NCBI RefSeq assembly: GCF_000732725.1
Contig: NZ_JPNB01000002.1
Coordinates: 372,001-436,000, forward strand
Origin: Kineothrix alysoides
Lineage (GTDB): Bacteria > Bacillota > Clostridia > Lachnospirales > Lachnospiraceae
DNA: 64,000 nt
Direction: 5' to 3'
Shown here: one piece after another, positions 8,866 to 19,886 of the stretch
Position numbering within the stretch: position 1 is the first letter of the stretch
Layout of the letters: each line of letters begins with the position of its first letter
Made by a program: the position numbers and the translations under genes
Notes under the pieces: model-generated
Databases searched by the model: none
Told to the model about the DNA's origin: nothing
What the model saw: the letters and a program-made list of their open reading frames with translations, nothing else

Positions 8866-10230
8866 TTATCTTTCATCAATATCCATATATTTTTTTTCCG
8901 TCATAACGGTCTTGTAAGCGGGACGGATAATTTTATCCGCATTGATAAGCTCTTCCAGACGATGTGCGCTCCAGCCTACAATTCTCGCCATAGCGAATAT
9001 GGGGGTGTACAATTCCAACGGAATATCCAGCATGCTGTATACAAAGCCGCTGTAGAAGTCCACGTTGGCGCTTACTCCCTTGTAAATATTGCGCTTTTCG
9101 CCGATTACCTCCGGCGCAAGGCGCTCTATCATGGAGTAAAGCTTGAAATCCTCATCTCTCTTCTTATCAGCCGCAAGCTTTTCCACGAATCCCTTGAATA
9201 TCGTCGCTCTCGGATCCGAAATGGAATATACCGCATGCCCCATACCATAAATCAGGCCGCTCTTATCGAACACCTCTTTGTTCAGCATGCGGGCAAGGTA
9301 ATCCTTCATCGCTTCTTCATCATCTAAGTCCTTAACATTTTTCTTAATGTTCGCCATCATCTCCACTACCTTGATGTTCGCGCCGCCATGCTTAGGCCCC
9401 TTCAAAGAAGACAGAGCCGCCGCGATTACAGAGTAGGTGTCGGAGCCGGAGGAGGTAACCACTCTCGTGGTGAAGGTTGAGTTGTTGCCACCGCCGTGTT
9501 CCATATGGAGAACAAGCGCAATATCCAGAACCCTTGCCTCCAATTCGCTGTATTTCTTATCCGGACGCAGCATTCTTAATATGTTCTCAGCCGTGGATAA
9601 ATTTGCATCCGGCCTATGTATATAAAAACTTTCGTCGCATTCATAATGGTTATACGCATGATACCCATAAACTGAAAGCATGGGGAAAACGCTGATCAGG
9701 CTCATACTCTGGCGAAGTACGTTCTCGATGCTCAAATCCGAAGCCTGCTTATCGTAAGAAGCCAGTGTCAGCACACTCTTAGTAAGAGAATTCATAATAT
9801 CCTTGCTCGAGGCTTTCATAATTACATCTCTCGTAAAATTCGTCGGCAAGGTGCACGTCAGCGACAGATTCTCCTTGAACTCGTTAATCTGCATCTCATT
9901 CGGAAGGCTTCCGAACAAAAGGAGATAGGCTATTTCCTCAAAGCCATATCTTTTGCTGTGTTCAAAACCCTTTACCAATTCGATGATATCGTAGCCTCGA
10001 TACAACAGCCGCCCTTCGCAGGGCATCCTTTTTCCATCTATGATTTCCTGAGATTTTATCAAAGAAATATTTGTGAGACCCGCAAGAACGCCTTCACCAT
10101 TTTTATCCCTCAATCCTCGTTTTACGCCGTACTCGTCGAACAAGGGGCTGTCTATATTACCATTTTCTATACAGATTTTGCTGTATTTCGCGGTATAATT
10201 ATCTAGTTGCTCTTTCTTGCTGTTTCTCAT
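8866..10230 (-). CDS. citrate/2-methylcitrate synthase
   Basis: Condenses oxaloacetate with acetyl-CoA (or propionyl-CoA). 454 residues, longer than the usual ~370-430, with about 40 extra N-terminal residues. Catalytic-site blocks are present: MEHGGGNNSTFTTR and GPKHGGAN supply histidines, YGMGHAVYSISDPRA the third His region, and the citrate-binding arginines are retained (VGWSAHRLEEL). The clostridial long form is commonly annotated citrate synthase; 2-methylcitrate activity cannot be excluded. It is 22 bases downstream of a MarR gene and probably cotranscribed. In an anaerobe it likely feeds glutamate synthesis. Confidence 0.92.
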   Translation of the reverse strand: MRNSKKEQLDNYTAKYSKICIENGNIDSPLFDEYGVKRGLRDKNGEGVLAGLTNISLIKSQEIIDGKRMPCEGRLLYRGYDIIELVKGFEHSKRYGFEEIAYLLLFGSLPNEMQINEFKENLSLTCTLPTNFTRDVIMKASSKDIMNSLTKSVLTLASYDKQASDLSIENVLRQSMSLISVFPMLSVYGYHAYNHYECDESFYIHRPDANLSTAENILRMLRPDKKYSELEARVLDIALVLHMEHGGGNNSTFTTRVVTSSGSDTYSVIAAALSSLKGPKHGGANIKVVEMMANIKKNVKDLDDEEAMKDYLARMLNKEVFDKSGLIYGMGHAVYSISDPRATIFKGFVEKLAADKKRDEDFKLYSMIERLAPEVIGEKRNIYKGVSANVDFYSGFVYSMLDIPLELYTPIFAMARIVGWSAHRLEELINADKIIRPAYKTVMTEKKYMDIDER

Positions 10231-10252
10231 AGTTCTTCTCCTTTTCTATTTC

Positions 10253-10690
10253 TTAAAAAGTTCCCAGTTCCTTGTTAATATTGTGTGCAATTTTCTTTCC
10301 TACCTGTAACATCACCCTCTTTTCTTCCTCTGTGACATCCTTATAAATAATGTCCACAAGACCTTTCCTCAATTTCTCCAGTTCTTCGCAGACCGGCTCC
10401 GCATCCTTCGTAAGTTCCAGATGAATGCATCTTCTGTCCTGTTCATCCGCCTTTCCCGTCAAATAGCCGCATTCAGTCAAATGCTCGATGGCGTGAGAAA
10501 TATGAGCCTTGGAAAAAAACTTATTCTCCGCAATATCCCTCGCCGTATCATATCTTCCGTTTCGCAGAAAAAGCAGGATTTCTATTTCTATCTTGTGCAA
10601 TCCGTACTTTTCCGTAATGAGGTTGCTCATTTTCTCATAAAGCTTCTTAAACTGCTGACCGTTTAACAACGTCTCAAAATCGTTATTCAC
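10253..10690 (-). CDS. MarR family transcriptional regulator (citrate synthase operon)
   Basis: 145-residue winged-helix regulator: NGRYDTARDIAENKFFSKAH is the HTH and ADEQDRRCIHLELT the wing. Starts with GTG behind GAGGAAA. First gene of an apparent two-gene operon with citrate synthase, so it is a candidate regulator of carbon flux into citrate, which is inference from position only. Upstream lie a short palindrome and two TTATAAACARTT repeats that could be its operator. Confidence 0.88.
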   Translation of the reverse strand: MNNDFETLLNGQQFKKLYEKMSNLITEKYGLHKIEIEILLFLRNGRYDTARDIAENKFFSKAHISHAIEHLTECGYLTGKADEQDRRCIHLELTKDAEPVCEELEKLRKGLVDIIYKDVTEEEKRVMLQVGKKIAHNINKELGTF

Positions 10691-10753
10691 AATTATTTCC
10701 TCTCATGATGACCGCCCAAAATTTTTTTTGCCGACAACGGGCGAACCGCTCTC

Positions 10754-10810
10754 AAACGAATCGTTTTATTATAAACAGTTTGGAAAAGAACAGTTCACTT
10801 ATAAACAATT
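10754..10810 (-). promoter_or_regulatory. candidate MarR operator/promoter region
   Basis: Contains palindrome AAACGA-A-TCGTTT (10754-10766) and two direct copies of TTATAAACARTT (10769-10780 and 10799-10810), 30 bp apart. Read on the minus strand, the first copy gives a TATAAT-like -10 about 80 bases before the MarR start. Binding is inferred. Confidence 0.35.
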
Positions 10811-10865
10811 TTTACACATCTGCTTTTATCTGTCAATATTTTTTTATGAGAGGCCACCTCCTATT

Positions 10866-10980
10866 GAACAAAAATGTGTTTTGCACGCTCTCGCGGCCAT
10901 ATGCTTCGGCAGTACATCTTTTGTTCCGCGCACACAGCTATGCTGCCGCTTTTATGTAATGAAAACACTTTCCTATTTAC
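10866..10980 (+). repeat. dispersed intergenic repeat, copy 1
   Basis: Shares with three other places in the window the ordered blocks CTCTCGCGGCCA, ATGCTTCGGCAG, CTTTTGTTCCGCGC and TTTATGTAAT...CTTTCCTATTAC-like end. Lies between the MarR and atpC genes; no open frame of interest. Confidence 0.7.
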
Positions 10981-11056
10981 TAAAAATAGGAGGCCGCCTC
11001 AGCACGAATCCATATCGTACTTTGGTGCCCTCCTATTGCAATTCAATTTACATTTA

Positions 11057-11464
11057 TTATTTGTGTTTGCTCGCTGTCTTCAACCTGCTCATAGCTCTGG
11101 ACAACGCTGCTTGTGTGTGGTAATATTCGCGAAGGCTCTGCTTCTGGCGCAGATGCTCCATCGCTCTCTCCTCCGCCTCTCTGGCTCTCGCGACGTCTAT
11201 TTCTTCCGGTCGCTCCACCGTCTGTACGAGAAGAGTGGCTCGGTTGTTCATTATTTCAAAAAAGCCGATGCCCACCAAAGCTTCTATTTCGCTTCCATCC
11301 TCAAGCGTAATCCGGATTTCTCCTTCTTTTACGGCAATTACCATGTTCTCATGGTGTGCCAGAATTCCTACCAGACCATCAAGAGAAGGAATAATGAGAG
11401 ATGCACAGTGGCCATCAAAAAAAGTCTTGTCCACCGCCATTACTTTTAAACTATATGTCTCCAT
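11057..11464 (-). CDS. atpC: ATP synthase epsilon subunit
   Basis: Central-stalk regulatory subunit of F1. 135 residues: N-terminal beta sandwich (SLKVMAVDKTFFDGHCASLIIPSLDGLVGILAHHENMV) and a C-terminal two-helix domain. Last gene of the atp operon, 15 bases after atpD. Normal length. Confidence 0.96.
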   Translation of the reverse strand: METYSLKVMAVDKTFFDGHCASLIIPSLDGLVGILAHHENMVIAVKEGEIRITLEDGSEIEALVGIGFFEIMNNRATLLVQTVERPEEIDVARAREAEERAMEHLRQKQSLREYYHTQAALSRAMSRLKTASKHK

Positions 11465-11479
11465 ATCAACACCTCTCTC

Positions 11480-12883
<1,404 letters not shown>

Positions 12884-13777
12884 CTAACTTAACTTCTTTT
12901 TCTTCTGGGCTTTCGCACCGCTGATTACCTCAGTGATCTGCTGCGTAATCACCGCCTGCCTTGCTCTATTATACATGATATCGAGTTCCCATAACATTTC
13001 CTCCGCATTGTCCACGGCAGCTTCCATCGCCATCATTCGGGAATTCTGTTCGCTGCAGAAGGACTCCACCAGCGCTCCGTAAACAAAGCCCACAAAATAA
13101 TCCGCCGCGATATGATTAACCACTGTACAAGCGTCCGGTTTCATTGCCAATTCCTCCATGCGCATGTCAACAAGAGGATTTATATAGAAATCCGATTTCT
13201 TCAAAGGGAGCAGCTTCACCGTCTCGGCTTCCGCCTGCATGAAGCTCGCCATCTTCGTATAGATGATGTAGACCTCGTCCAGCCTGCCCTCCCTGTACAT
13301 CTCCAGCACGTTTTCGGCAATTTTTCTTGCCCTTCCGAGCGTAGGGTTCTGAACAGTATACTGGAATTCCTCTTCGATATCGATTTTCTTACGTTTAAAA
13401 TATTGGCGCCCTACTTCTCCCAAGACGAACAATACCGGCTTCGCACAGCTTTGCAGCTGTTCTTCCGCCAATTTCAGGATATTGTGGTTATAAGCTCCTA
13501 CCAAACCTTTATCGGCGGTTATTACGATATATCCGATCCTTTTTTCTTCCGGATCCTTCTCCTCATGCTGGTCGAAGTAAATGTTCTTCATATCAGGAAT
13601 GTGACGGAGTATCTGGCTCATAGTATTTTGCAGCGTGTAGAAATAAGGTTCCGTCGCTTCCAGATTCTTTTTGGCTTTTTTAAGCTTCGAAGAAGAAATC
13701 ATATACATAGCATTGGTGATCTTCATCGTGTCTTGTATGCTTTTCTTCCTGACTTGGATTTCTTTTATACTTGCCAT
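12884..13777 (-). CDS. atpG: ATP synthase gamma subunit
   Basis: Rotor shaft of F1, 297 residues. Conserved ends are present: MASIKEIQVRKKSIQDTMKITNAMYMISSSK at the N-terminus and YNRARQAVITQQITEVISGA at the C-terminus. Six bases separate it from atpA. Normal length. Confidence 0.98.
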   Translation of the reverse strand: MASIKEIQVRKKSIQDTMKITNAMYMISSSKLKKAKKNLEATEPYFYTLQNTMSQILRHIPDMKNIYFDQHEEKDPEEKRIGYIVITADKGLVGAYNHNILKLAEEQLQSCAKPVLFVLGEVGRQYFKRKKIDIEEEFQYTVQNPTLGRARKIAENVLEMYREGRLDEVYIIYTKMASFMQAEAETVKLLPLKKSDFYINPLVDMRMEELAMKPDACTVVNHIAADYFVGFVYGALVESFCSEQNSRMMAMEAAVDNAEEMLWELDIMYNRARQAVITQQITEVISGAKAQKKKKLS

Positions 13778-13783
13778 ATGCTA

Positions 13784-15295
13784 TCACCTGCTCTTATATT
13801 CCTTGGCCGCCTCGATAATCTGCTCTACCAACTCATCCGTTAAAGCCTTTTTCTCCTCGATTTCGAATCCGATCTGAGGATGCTTTCTATCTATAAATTC
13901 CAGTATTCCCTTCTGGTATTCCTTTACCTTCTTCACCTCTACCGAATCGAAAACACGGTTGTTCGCCAGGCAAAGCGTCATTACCTGCTCATGCAGGGAG
14001 AGCGGATGTGCCAAAGGCTGCTTCAACAGCTCCATCAGCACCTTACCATGCTGAAGCTGCTGCTTCGTGTTATCGTCCAAATCGGAGCTGAACTGGGTAA
14101 ATACTTCCATTTCCCTATACTGTGCCAAATCGATACGGATACTTCCTGAAGCCTTTTTCATAGCCTTCGTCTGTGCCGCACCGCCTACACGGGATACGGA
14201 CAAGCCTACGTTGACCGCCGGTCTCATACCGGCAAAGAACAAGTCGCTTTCCAAAAAGATCTGTCCGTCGGTAATGGAAATAACGTTCGTAGGAATATAG
14301 GAGGATACGTCGCCTGCCTGTGTCTCTACGATAGGAAGAGCCGTGATGGAACCGCCTCCCAATTCATCGTTCAAACGGCTGGAACGCTCCAATAATCTGG
14401 AATGAAGATAGAATACGTCACCCGGGTATGCCTCACGTCCGGGCGGACGCTCCAGCAAAAGGGACAGTGCACGATATGCCACCGCATGCTTGGATAAATC
14501 GTCGTAAACCATAAGCACGTCTTTTCCCTGATACATAAAATACTCGCCCAGCGCCGTTCCCGCATAAGGTGATATATATTGCAGCGAAGCCGGTTCACTG
14601 GCTGTAGACACGAGCACGATCGTATAATCCAAAGCGCCGTGATGTTCCAGAGTGGAAACCAATTTTGCCACGCTGGATGCCTTTTGTCCGATAGCAACGT
14701 AAATGCATATAACGCCTTTTCCTTTTTGGTTGATAATCGTATCCACCGCGATGGAAGTCTTTCCTGTCTGCCTGTCTCCGATAATCAACTCTCTTTGTCC
14801 GCGTCCGATAGGAAACATGGAGTCAATGGATAAGATTCCCGTCTCCAAAGGAGTATTTACTGATCTACGCTGAATAATCCCCGGGGCCTCTTCTTCTATC
14901 GGTCTGTAATCCTTGGCGGGAATCTCTCCCTTTCCATCCACCGGTTCACCCAGCGCATTGATGATTCTTCCGATATAGCCTTCCCCCACAGGGATACCTG
15001 CTTTTTTCTTCGTTCTCGTTACTTTGGTACCTTCTTTTATTCCAGTATCGCTGCCAAAGAGAATACATCCGATTTCATTTCTTCGAATGTCCTGTACCAT
15101 GCCTTTGACACCGTTATCAAATACGACAATCTCACCATACATGGCATGGTCGATACCATATATCGTAGCAATTCCATCTCCTACCCAAATAACAGAACCA
15201 ACTTCCTGCTCTCCGGCATCCCAGTTATAATTTTCTACCTCTGCTTTTAAGATGGAAATAATGTCTGCTGCACTGATTGCACTCACAGCGTTCAC
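13784..15295 (-). CDS. atpA: ATP synthase alpha subunit
   Basis: Non-catalytic nucleotide-binding F1 subunit, 503 residues. P-loop [28 protein letters not shown], and the arginine finger region SISDGQIFLE-like (here [14 protein letters not shown]...[14 protein letters not shown]). Its ATG overlaps the atpH stop by 4 bases, so the two are translationally coupled. Confidence 0.99.
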   Translation of the reverse strand: MNAVSAISAADIISILKAEVENYNWDAGEQEVGSVIWVGDGIATIYGIDHAMYGEIVVFDNGVKGMVQDIRRNEIGCILFGSDTGIKEGTKVTRTKKKAGIPVGEGYIGRIINALGEPVDGKGEIPAKDYRPIEEEAPGIIQRRSVNTPLETGILSIDSMFPIGRGQRELIIGDRQTGKTSIAVDTIINQKGKGVICIYVAIGQKASSVAKLVSTLEHHGALDYTIVLVSTASEPASLQYISPYAGTALGEYFMYQGKDVLMVYDDLSKHAVAYRALSLLLERPPGREAYPGDVFYLHSRLLERSSRLNDELGGGSITALPIVETQAGDVSSYIPTNVISITDGQIFLESDLFFAGMRPAVNVGLSVSRVGGAAQTKAMKKASGSIRIDLAQYREMEVFTQFSSDLDDNTKQQLQHGKVLMELLKQPLAHPLSLHEQVMTLCLANNRVFDSVEVKKVKEYQKGILEFIDRKHPQIGFEIEEKKALTDELVEQIIEAAKEYKSR

Positions 15296-15795
15296 CTCCC
15301 AATTAATTTTTTCTCCAATTGATGCAGACGGCCTTCATAACTAAAGTCAAATTCTATCCCGCCTGCTTTCAACAGATAGCCGCCAAGAAGAGATTCGTTT
15401 TTCTCTTCCTCTAACAGTACTTCTTCACACGAAAACTTCTCTTTCAGAAATTGTACTATCCGTTCTTTCTCCGTTTTCTCGAGAGGATTTACATAATACA
15501 CTTGTCCATGCAAGATTCCATGCTGCTTCTCATAATACTCGCGATAGGCAATAAATGCGTCCGTAAGTTGACCAATCCGTCCATATTTACATAAAAGCTT
15601 TAAAAACGCGGACATTTTCCCATCAAAAATCCGATCGATTACCGCATATTTCGTTTTCCGTAAAACGGTAGGGTTCTGCAGGATATTAAGCAGCTTCGGC
15701 TCTTCTTCAAACAGTTTCGCCGTTTGCTCTACCTCTTCTTTCGGTATGGAAAGCTCGTACAACACTTTTCCATAATTATTGGCTGTTTGCGTCAT
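15292..15795 (-). CDS. atpH: ATP synthase delta subunit
   Basis: Peripheral-stalk subunit linking F1 to subunit b. 167 residues with an N-terminal helical bundle ([17 protein letters not shown]) and the C-terminal [22 protein letters not shown] signature. Overlaps atpF by 20 bases and atpA by 4. Confidence 0.96.
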   Translation of the reverse strand: MTQTANNYGKVLYELSIPKEEVEQTAKLFEEEPKLLNILQNPTVLRKTKYAVIDRIFDGKMSAFLKLLCKYGRIGQLTDAFIAYREYYEKQHGILHGQVYYVNPLEKTEKERIVQFLKEKFSCEEVLLEEEKNESLLGGYLLKAGGIEFDFSYEGRLHQLEKKLIGR

Positions 15796-16225
15796 TTATC
15801 TCACCCGACTTTAATATTTTTCTGGCTGCCATCAAAGCAAGGCCGGCAATCTGGCTTTCTGCTTCCCGTCTTGCTCTATCCTGCTCGCCCACGATTTCCT
15901 TCTTCGCTCTTTCCATGAGTCTGTCGGATTCTGTCTTAGCTTCTTCCATGATCAGAACCTTTTCACTCAGAGCCTGCTCCTTTGCCTGCAACACAATTTC
16001 TTCAGCTTCTTTTTCCGCTGTTCCCATCTTTGTTTCGTACTGTTCTTTTAATTCTAAAGCATGCTCTTGATTTTTTTTCGCATCGCTTAATTGTCCTTGA
16101 ATCAGCTGCTCACGTTTTTCAATAATTCCCATTACGGGTTTTACCAGAAACTTTTTCATAAGCCAGTATAATACAAGCACATTTATAATGGTAAATACAA
16201 TATTCCAGAAGCTTATATTCAGCAT
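15776..16225 (-). CDS. atpF: ATP synthase b subunit
   Basis: Peripheral-stalk subunit: one N-terminal TM (NIVFTIINVLVLYWLMKKFL) followed by a long charged helix. The frame is open to 16303, but that extension runs through a tandem repeat and lacks a ribosome site. The Met at 16225 lies 5 bases behind GGAAGG and gives the standard start right before the TM, about 149 residues. Confidence 0.95.
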   Translation of the reverse strand: MLNISFWNIVFTIINVLVLYWLMKKFLVKPVMGIIEKREQLIQGQLSDAKKNQEHALELKEQYETKMGTAEKEAEEIVLQAKEQALSEKVLIMEEAKTESDRLMERAKKEIVGEQDRARREAESQIAGLALMAARKILKSGEINDANSQ

Positions 16226-16250
16226 ATTGCCTTCCGCCTTTCTCATATTA

Positions 16251-16309
16251 ATGAGTAAATAACACTCATCTGAGTAAATAACACTCATCTGAGTAAAGAG
16301 CACTCATCT
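16251..16309 (-). repeat. 19-bp hairpin-forming tandem repeat, 3 units
   Basis: Three head-to-tail 19-bp units with consensus CTGAGTAAATAACACTCAT; each can fold as ATGAGT/ACTCAT around a 7-base loop. It sits between the atpE stop and the atpF start. A related four-unit array lies before the GH31 gene. Confidence 0.85.
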
Positions 16310-16331
16310 GGAAACGCTCCAGACATTAAAC

Positions 16332-16562
16332 TTATTTCAATAACAAAACAATCAGCAAAGCGATAACGAAACCGTAAATAGCTGTTGCTTCCGCAAGTGC
16401 ACAACCGATAAGCAAAGTAGTTCTGATCTTGCCGTCTGCCTCAGGCTGTCTTGCGATAGCATCCGCTGCTTTTCCGGTTGCGAGACTGATACCAAGACCT
16501 GCACCAATACCTGTAAGAACTGCAATTGCTGCTCCAATAGCAACTAATAATGTTGAATCCAT
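16332..16562 (-). CDS. atpE: ATP synthase c subunit (proton-type ligands)
   Basis: Membrane rotor-ring subunit, 76 residues, two TM helices with the polar ARQPEA loop and the ion-binding Glu in [10 protein letters not shown]. Against the Na+-binding c subunit of Propionigenium (Q32, E65, S66), the first position is Ile in GLGISL and the Ser is Ala, so the Na+ ligands are missing and H+ coupling is predicted. Start at 16562 follows AAGGAG at 8 bases; an upstream in-frame codon at 16586 is inside the ribosome-site region. Confidence 0.96.
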   Translation of the reverse strand: MDSTLLVAIGAAIAVLTGIGAGLGISLATGKAADAIARQPEADGKIRTTLLIGCALAEATAIYGFVIALLIVLLLK

Positions 16563-16601
16563 AATAAATACTCCTTTTCTCTCCAAAATTTTATTTTTTT
16601 A

Positions 16602-17291
16602 TTAATCTTCTAAAGCTTCTCCGACAAACAAAGAAGTCAGAAATACGAAAACATACGCCTGAATCAAACCGTCGAAAATATCGAAGTACAAGCTGAAAGC
16701 AACTGGCACAACAGCAGGTAAGAGCAATTTGATCAGTTCCATTACTACGAAAGCTCCCAGCACGTTACCGAAAAGTCGCATGCAAAGGGATAATGGCCGG
16801 ATAAATATTTCCAAAATATTGATAGGAAGCATTATCGCAATAGGCTGAGCAAAGCTTTTTAAAAAACCTTTAAATCCTTTTTGTCTCAGACCCGATATCT
16901 CAATCAGCATAATGCTTATGAGAGCCAGTGCGATTGTTACATTCAAATCCTTTGTTGGAGGTTTAAAACCAAACAATCCCATTAAGTTTGCCATACCGAT
17001 GTATAGCGCTGCAGTGATCAGATACGGAATGTACTTTCTCCCATGGTGTCCAACACACCCCTCAAAAAAATCATACAAACCTCCGATGGCCGTCTCTAAC
17101 ATCAATTGCTTTCGTCCTACATTTTCCACCTTCAGGTTCCGCACAAGTATAATCGAAGTCAGCGTCAAAACTGCCATGATTATCCAAGTGACCACCACTG
17201 ACTCCATAACGGGAATTCCACCGAAAAGAGGAATCGTAAATACGACCTCACAATTCAGTTCTTCCAGTAAGGACTCAACGAAAGCATCCAT
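16602..17291 (-). CDS. atpB: ATP synthase a subunit
   Basis: Membrane stator subunit forming the ion half-channels. About 229 residues and five or six TM helices; the essential Arg is in SLCMRLFGNVLGAFVVMELI. The Met at 17291 or a GTG at 17300 could start it; both share the AAGGA site. First gene of the operon (atpB-E-F-H-A-G-D-C); no atpI is seen upstream. Confidence 0.97.
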   Translation of the reverse strand: MDAFVESLLEELNCEVVFTIPLFGGIPVMESVVVTWIIMAVLTLTSIILVRNLKVENVGRKQLMLETAIGGLYDFFEGCVGHHGRKYIPYLITAALYIGMANLMGLFGFKPPTKDLNVTIALALISIMLIEISGLRQKGFKGFLKSFAQPIAIMLPINILEIFIRPLSLCMRLFGNVLGAFVVMELIKLLLPAVVPVAFSLYFDIFDGLIQAYVFVFLTSLFVGEALED

Positions 17292-17441
17292 GCTCCTCAC
17301 ATCCTTTCTTCTCCGTACATTCTTCCCCCTCGATATACGGTTACCGTATTTTCATCCATTATAACACAACATGGAAGATAACCGCTACTATTTGTACGAA
17401 ATTAAATGTCATTTACTGTCTTTTTTTGTGTAATTGATGTC

Positions 17442-17470
17442 ATTCTATTACGCGCTTTTTGCTTTGTCAA
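17442..17470 (-). promoter_or_regulatory. probable atp operon promoter
   Basis: Minus-strand TTGACA, 17-base spacer, TAGAAT, about 150 bases before atpB. A second candidate, an extended -10 TGTTATAAT, lies at 17358-17366. The rest of the 376-base gap is AT-rich with no gene that I can see. Confidence 0.6.
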
Positions 17471-17667
17471 TTATTCAGGTTGACCTGCTGCAATCTCTTA
17501 ACATTTTCTTAACTTTGTTAATTTTTATTAAATTTCGCTGAAATAGAGGCCATCATCTTTGTTAGTTTTTAATCTTGTTTTCATAAATCTTTATATTTTA
17601 AAATTTTATTATTAAAATGAGCACATAAAAGAGAACAAATTTCACAAATTTTTTCCGTTTTGCTATT

Positions 17668-19854
17668 TTATGAAAATGAAAGCTCTATCTCTTGCCTCAG
17701 ACGCTCATCCGTAAGGGAAGCCGCGAGAATCAGCTCATAGTTCCCGGAAATCATCTTGAATTTCTTCGCCTTTTCGTCGTAATAGGAAAAATCTTCCTCC
17801 CTCAGACAAAAGCTCACTCTGCCCGTTTCACCCGCTTCCAGTTCTATTTTCTCATAACCCTTAAGCTCTTTTACCGGCTTATCCACCTGATTCATTTTAT
17901 CCTTAATATAAAGCTGTACAATTTCCTTTCCTTTTCTTTCTCCGGTATTTTTAACATCACAGCTTACCGCTATCCGCCAGTCCGGCCCGTCGGTCTTCTT
18001 GCAGGCTTTCATGTTGCCATAGCTGAATTCCGTATAGGAAAGACCGTGACCGAAGCAATACTGAACAGGTAGCATGTTCTTCTCATAATAACGATATCCC
18101 ACGTAGATCCCTTCTTTATAATGAAGCAAATCCTTCTTCGCAAAATCTCCTATCTTATGGGCACTGCAATCCTCATGGGTAAAAGGAAAACTTTCCGGCA
18201 GCTTGCCCGAAGGGTTAACTTCCCCCAACAGTACTTCTGCCAGGGCACTGCCGCCCTCCATTCCCGCATAAAAGCCAAGTACGATAGCTTTCGCCTTTTT
18301 TTCCCACCTGCTCATTTCTATCGGTGAGCCTGCAATCATTACTATAACCGTATTCGGATTCGCCTCAAGAACTGCCTCCATCACCTCATCCTGCCCATAA
18401 GGAAGCTTCATATCGCTTCTGTCTTGTCCCTCTACGTCATATTCGTGATTCAGCCCTCCCACAAAAATAACGTGCTCGTATTCCTCCGCATATTTCACGG
18501 CTTCCTCAAGCAGCTTTTTTCTTTTCTTCAAAACGGCTTCGCTTTCTATACCCTCGGTGCGTTTTCTTCCGCCGTCCGCCTCGAGGCTGCTCTCCTGCCA
18601 GTTTTCCTCGCTTTGTATTTTCTTTTCTTCAAAATATCCTTCTATATATTTAATCTCACAGTTTCCGCCTAACTGGTTCGACAGTCCCATATAAGGTGTG
18701 ATCTCATAAAGTGCTTTTATTTCTGCGCTTCCCCCTCCGTTTGAGTGAATTCGGTCTGCATTCGTTCCGATAAGGAGCAGTCTGTCGATTTTTTCTTTTT
18801 TAAGAGGAAGCAAATTACCCTCATTTTTTAATAGAATGATAGATTCCCGCGCTGCCTCTAACGCTTTTCCCCTATGCTCGGGAGTATTATAGCAGCCTCG
18901 CTTCCTTTCACATTTTACCGTCTTTCCTTCCTTTTTATCCACATCAAACATATGGAGCTCCAGCATCAGCCAAAGGACATGGCGAATCTTCTCATCCACG
19001 AGCTCTTCGCTTATCTCTCCGTCCTCTACGGCCTTCTTTAAAGACTGTGCCATAAAATATTCATCAAAATTGCTCGTTACGGACATCTCCACATCCAGCC
19101 CGCTTTCCGCTGCCTCTTTTGTCTTATGCACCGCACCCCAGTCAGAAACAACCAATCCTTCGTAGCCCCATTCTTCCCTCAATATTTCGTTCAAAAGCAG
19201 CTTGCTTTCGCAACAGTGCTGCCCGCGTATCAAATTGTAGGCTCCCATCAGGGAATAAGAATTACCCTCATCCACCGCCGCCCGGAAAGCCGGGAGATAA
19301 ATTTCCCGAAGAGCTCTCTCCTCTACCTCTACATCCACCCATAACCGCTCGGTTTCCTGGCTGTTCATGGCAAAATGCTTCACACATGCCGCCACGTCAT
19401 GCTCCTGAATTCCCTTAATGACCTCCACACACTGCTTCGCGGTCAGATAAGGGTCCTCACTCATATATTCAAAATTTCTGCCGTTTAACGGACTTCTTTT
19501 AATGTTAATACCGGGAGCCAAAATAATATCCTTCCCCCTGCCTCTGGCCTCTTCCCCTAACACACTGCCGCATTCATATGCCAGCTCCTTGTTCCAAGTA
19601 GCCGCGATTGCGGAGTTACTGGGCAAATAAGAGCAGGCATCCTGAGAATGTCCTATAGGAATCCACGCATCATTTTTCCACTCCGCCCTAACTCCCATAG
19701 GCCCGTCGGACATGTAAAGCGGCGGTATCCCCAGCCCCTCTACTCCTTTCGTCCGAAACAGCCCGTCTCCATGAATCATTCCTATTTTCTCATCCAGCGT
19801 AAGCTGCTTTAACAAAAGCTCCGCCTTTTCCTTATTCTCTATGCTTATCTTCAT
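17668..19854 (-). CDS. beta-glucosidase, GH3
   Basis: Cytoplasmic exo-acting beta-glycosidase, 728 residues without a signal peptide. GH3 N-terminal barrel with KHFAMNSQE and the nucleophile D238 in GLVVSDWGAVH, then the alpha/beta sandwich domain (IILLKNEGNLLPLKK) and a C-terminal fibronectin-like domain. The stretch KKIQSEENWQESSLEADGGRK looks like a charged insertion between domains. Last gene of a binding protein-GH42-GH29-GH3 run, so it likely removes glucose from imported oligosaccharides. Beta-xylosidase activity is an alternative in GH3. Confidence 0.93.
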   Translation of the reverse strand: MKISIENKEKAELLLKQLTLDEKIGMIHGDGLFRTKGVEGLGIPPLYMSDGPMGVRAEWKNDAWIPIGHSQDACSYLPSNSAIAATWNKELAYECGSVLGEEARGRGKDIILAPGINIKRSPLNGRNFEYMSEDPYLTAKQCVEVIKGIQEHDVAACVKHFAMNSQETERLWVDVEVEERALREIYLPAFRAAVDEGNSYSLMGAYNLIRGQHCCESKLLLNEILREEWGYEGLVVSDWGAVHKTKEAAESGLDVEMSVTSNFDEYFMAQSLKKAVEDGEISEELVDEKIRHVLWLMLELHMFDVDKKEGKTVKCERKRGCYNTPEHRGKALEAARESIILLKNEGNLLPLKKEKIDRLLLIGTNADRIHSNGGGSAEIKALYEITPYMGLSNQLGGNCEIKYIEGYFEEKKIQSEENWQESSLEADGGRKRTEGIESEAVLKKRKKLLEEAVKYAEEYEHVIFVGGLNHEYDVEGQDRSDMKLPYGQDEVMEAVLEANPNTVIVMIAGSPIEMSRWEKKAKAIVLGFYAGMEGGSALAEVLLGEVNPSGKLPESFPFTHEDCSAHKIGDFAKKDLLHYKEGIYVGYRYYEKNMLPVQYCFGHGLSYTEFSYGNMKACKKTDGPDWRIAVSCDVKNTGERKGKEIVQLYIKDKMNQVDKPVKELKGYEKIELEAGETGRVSFCLREEDFSYYDEKAKKFKMISGNYELILAASLTDERLRQEIELSFS

Positions 19855-19886
19855 CTTTATACCTCTGCTCCTTCCAAATCCATAAA

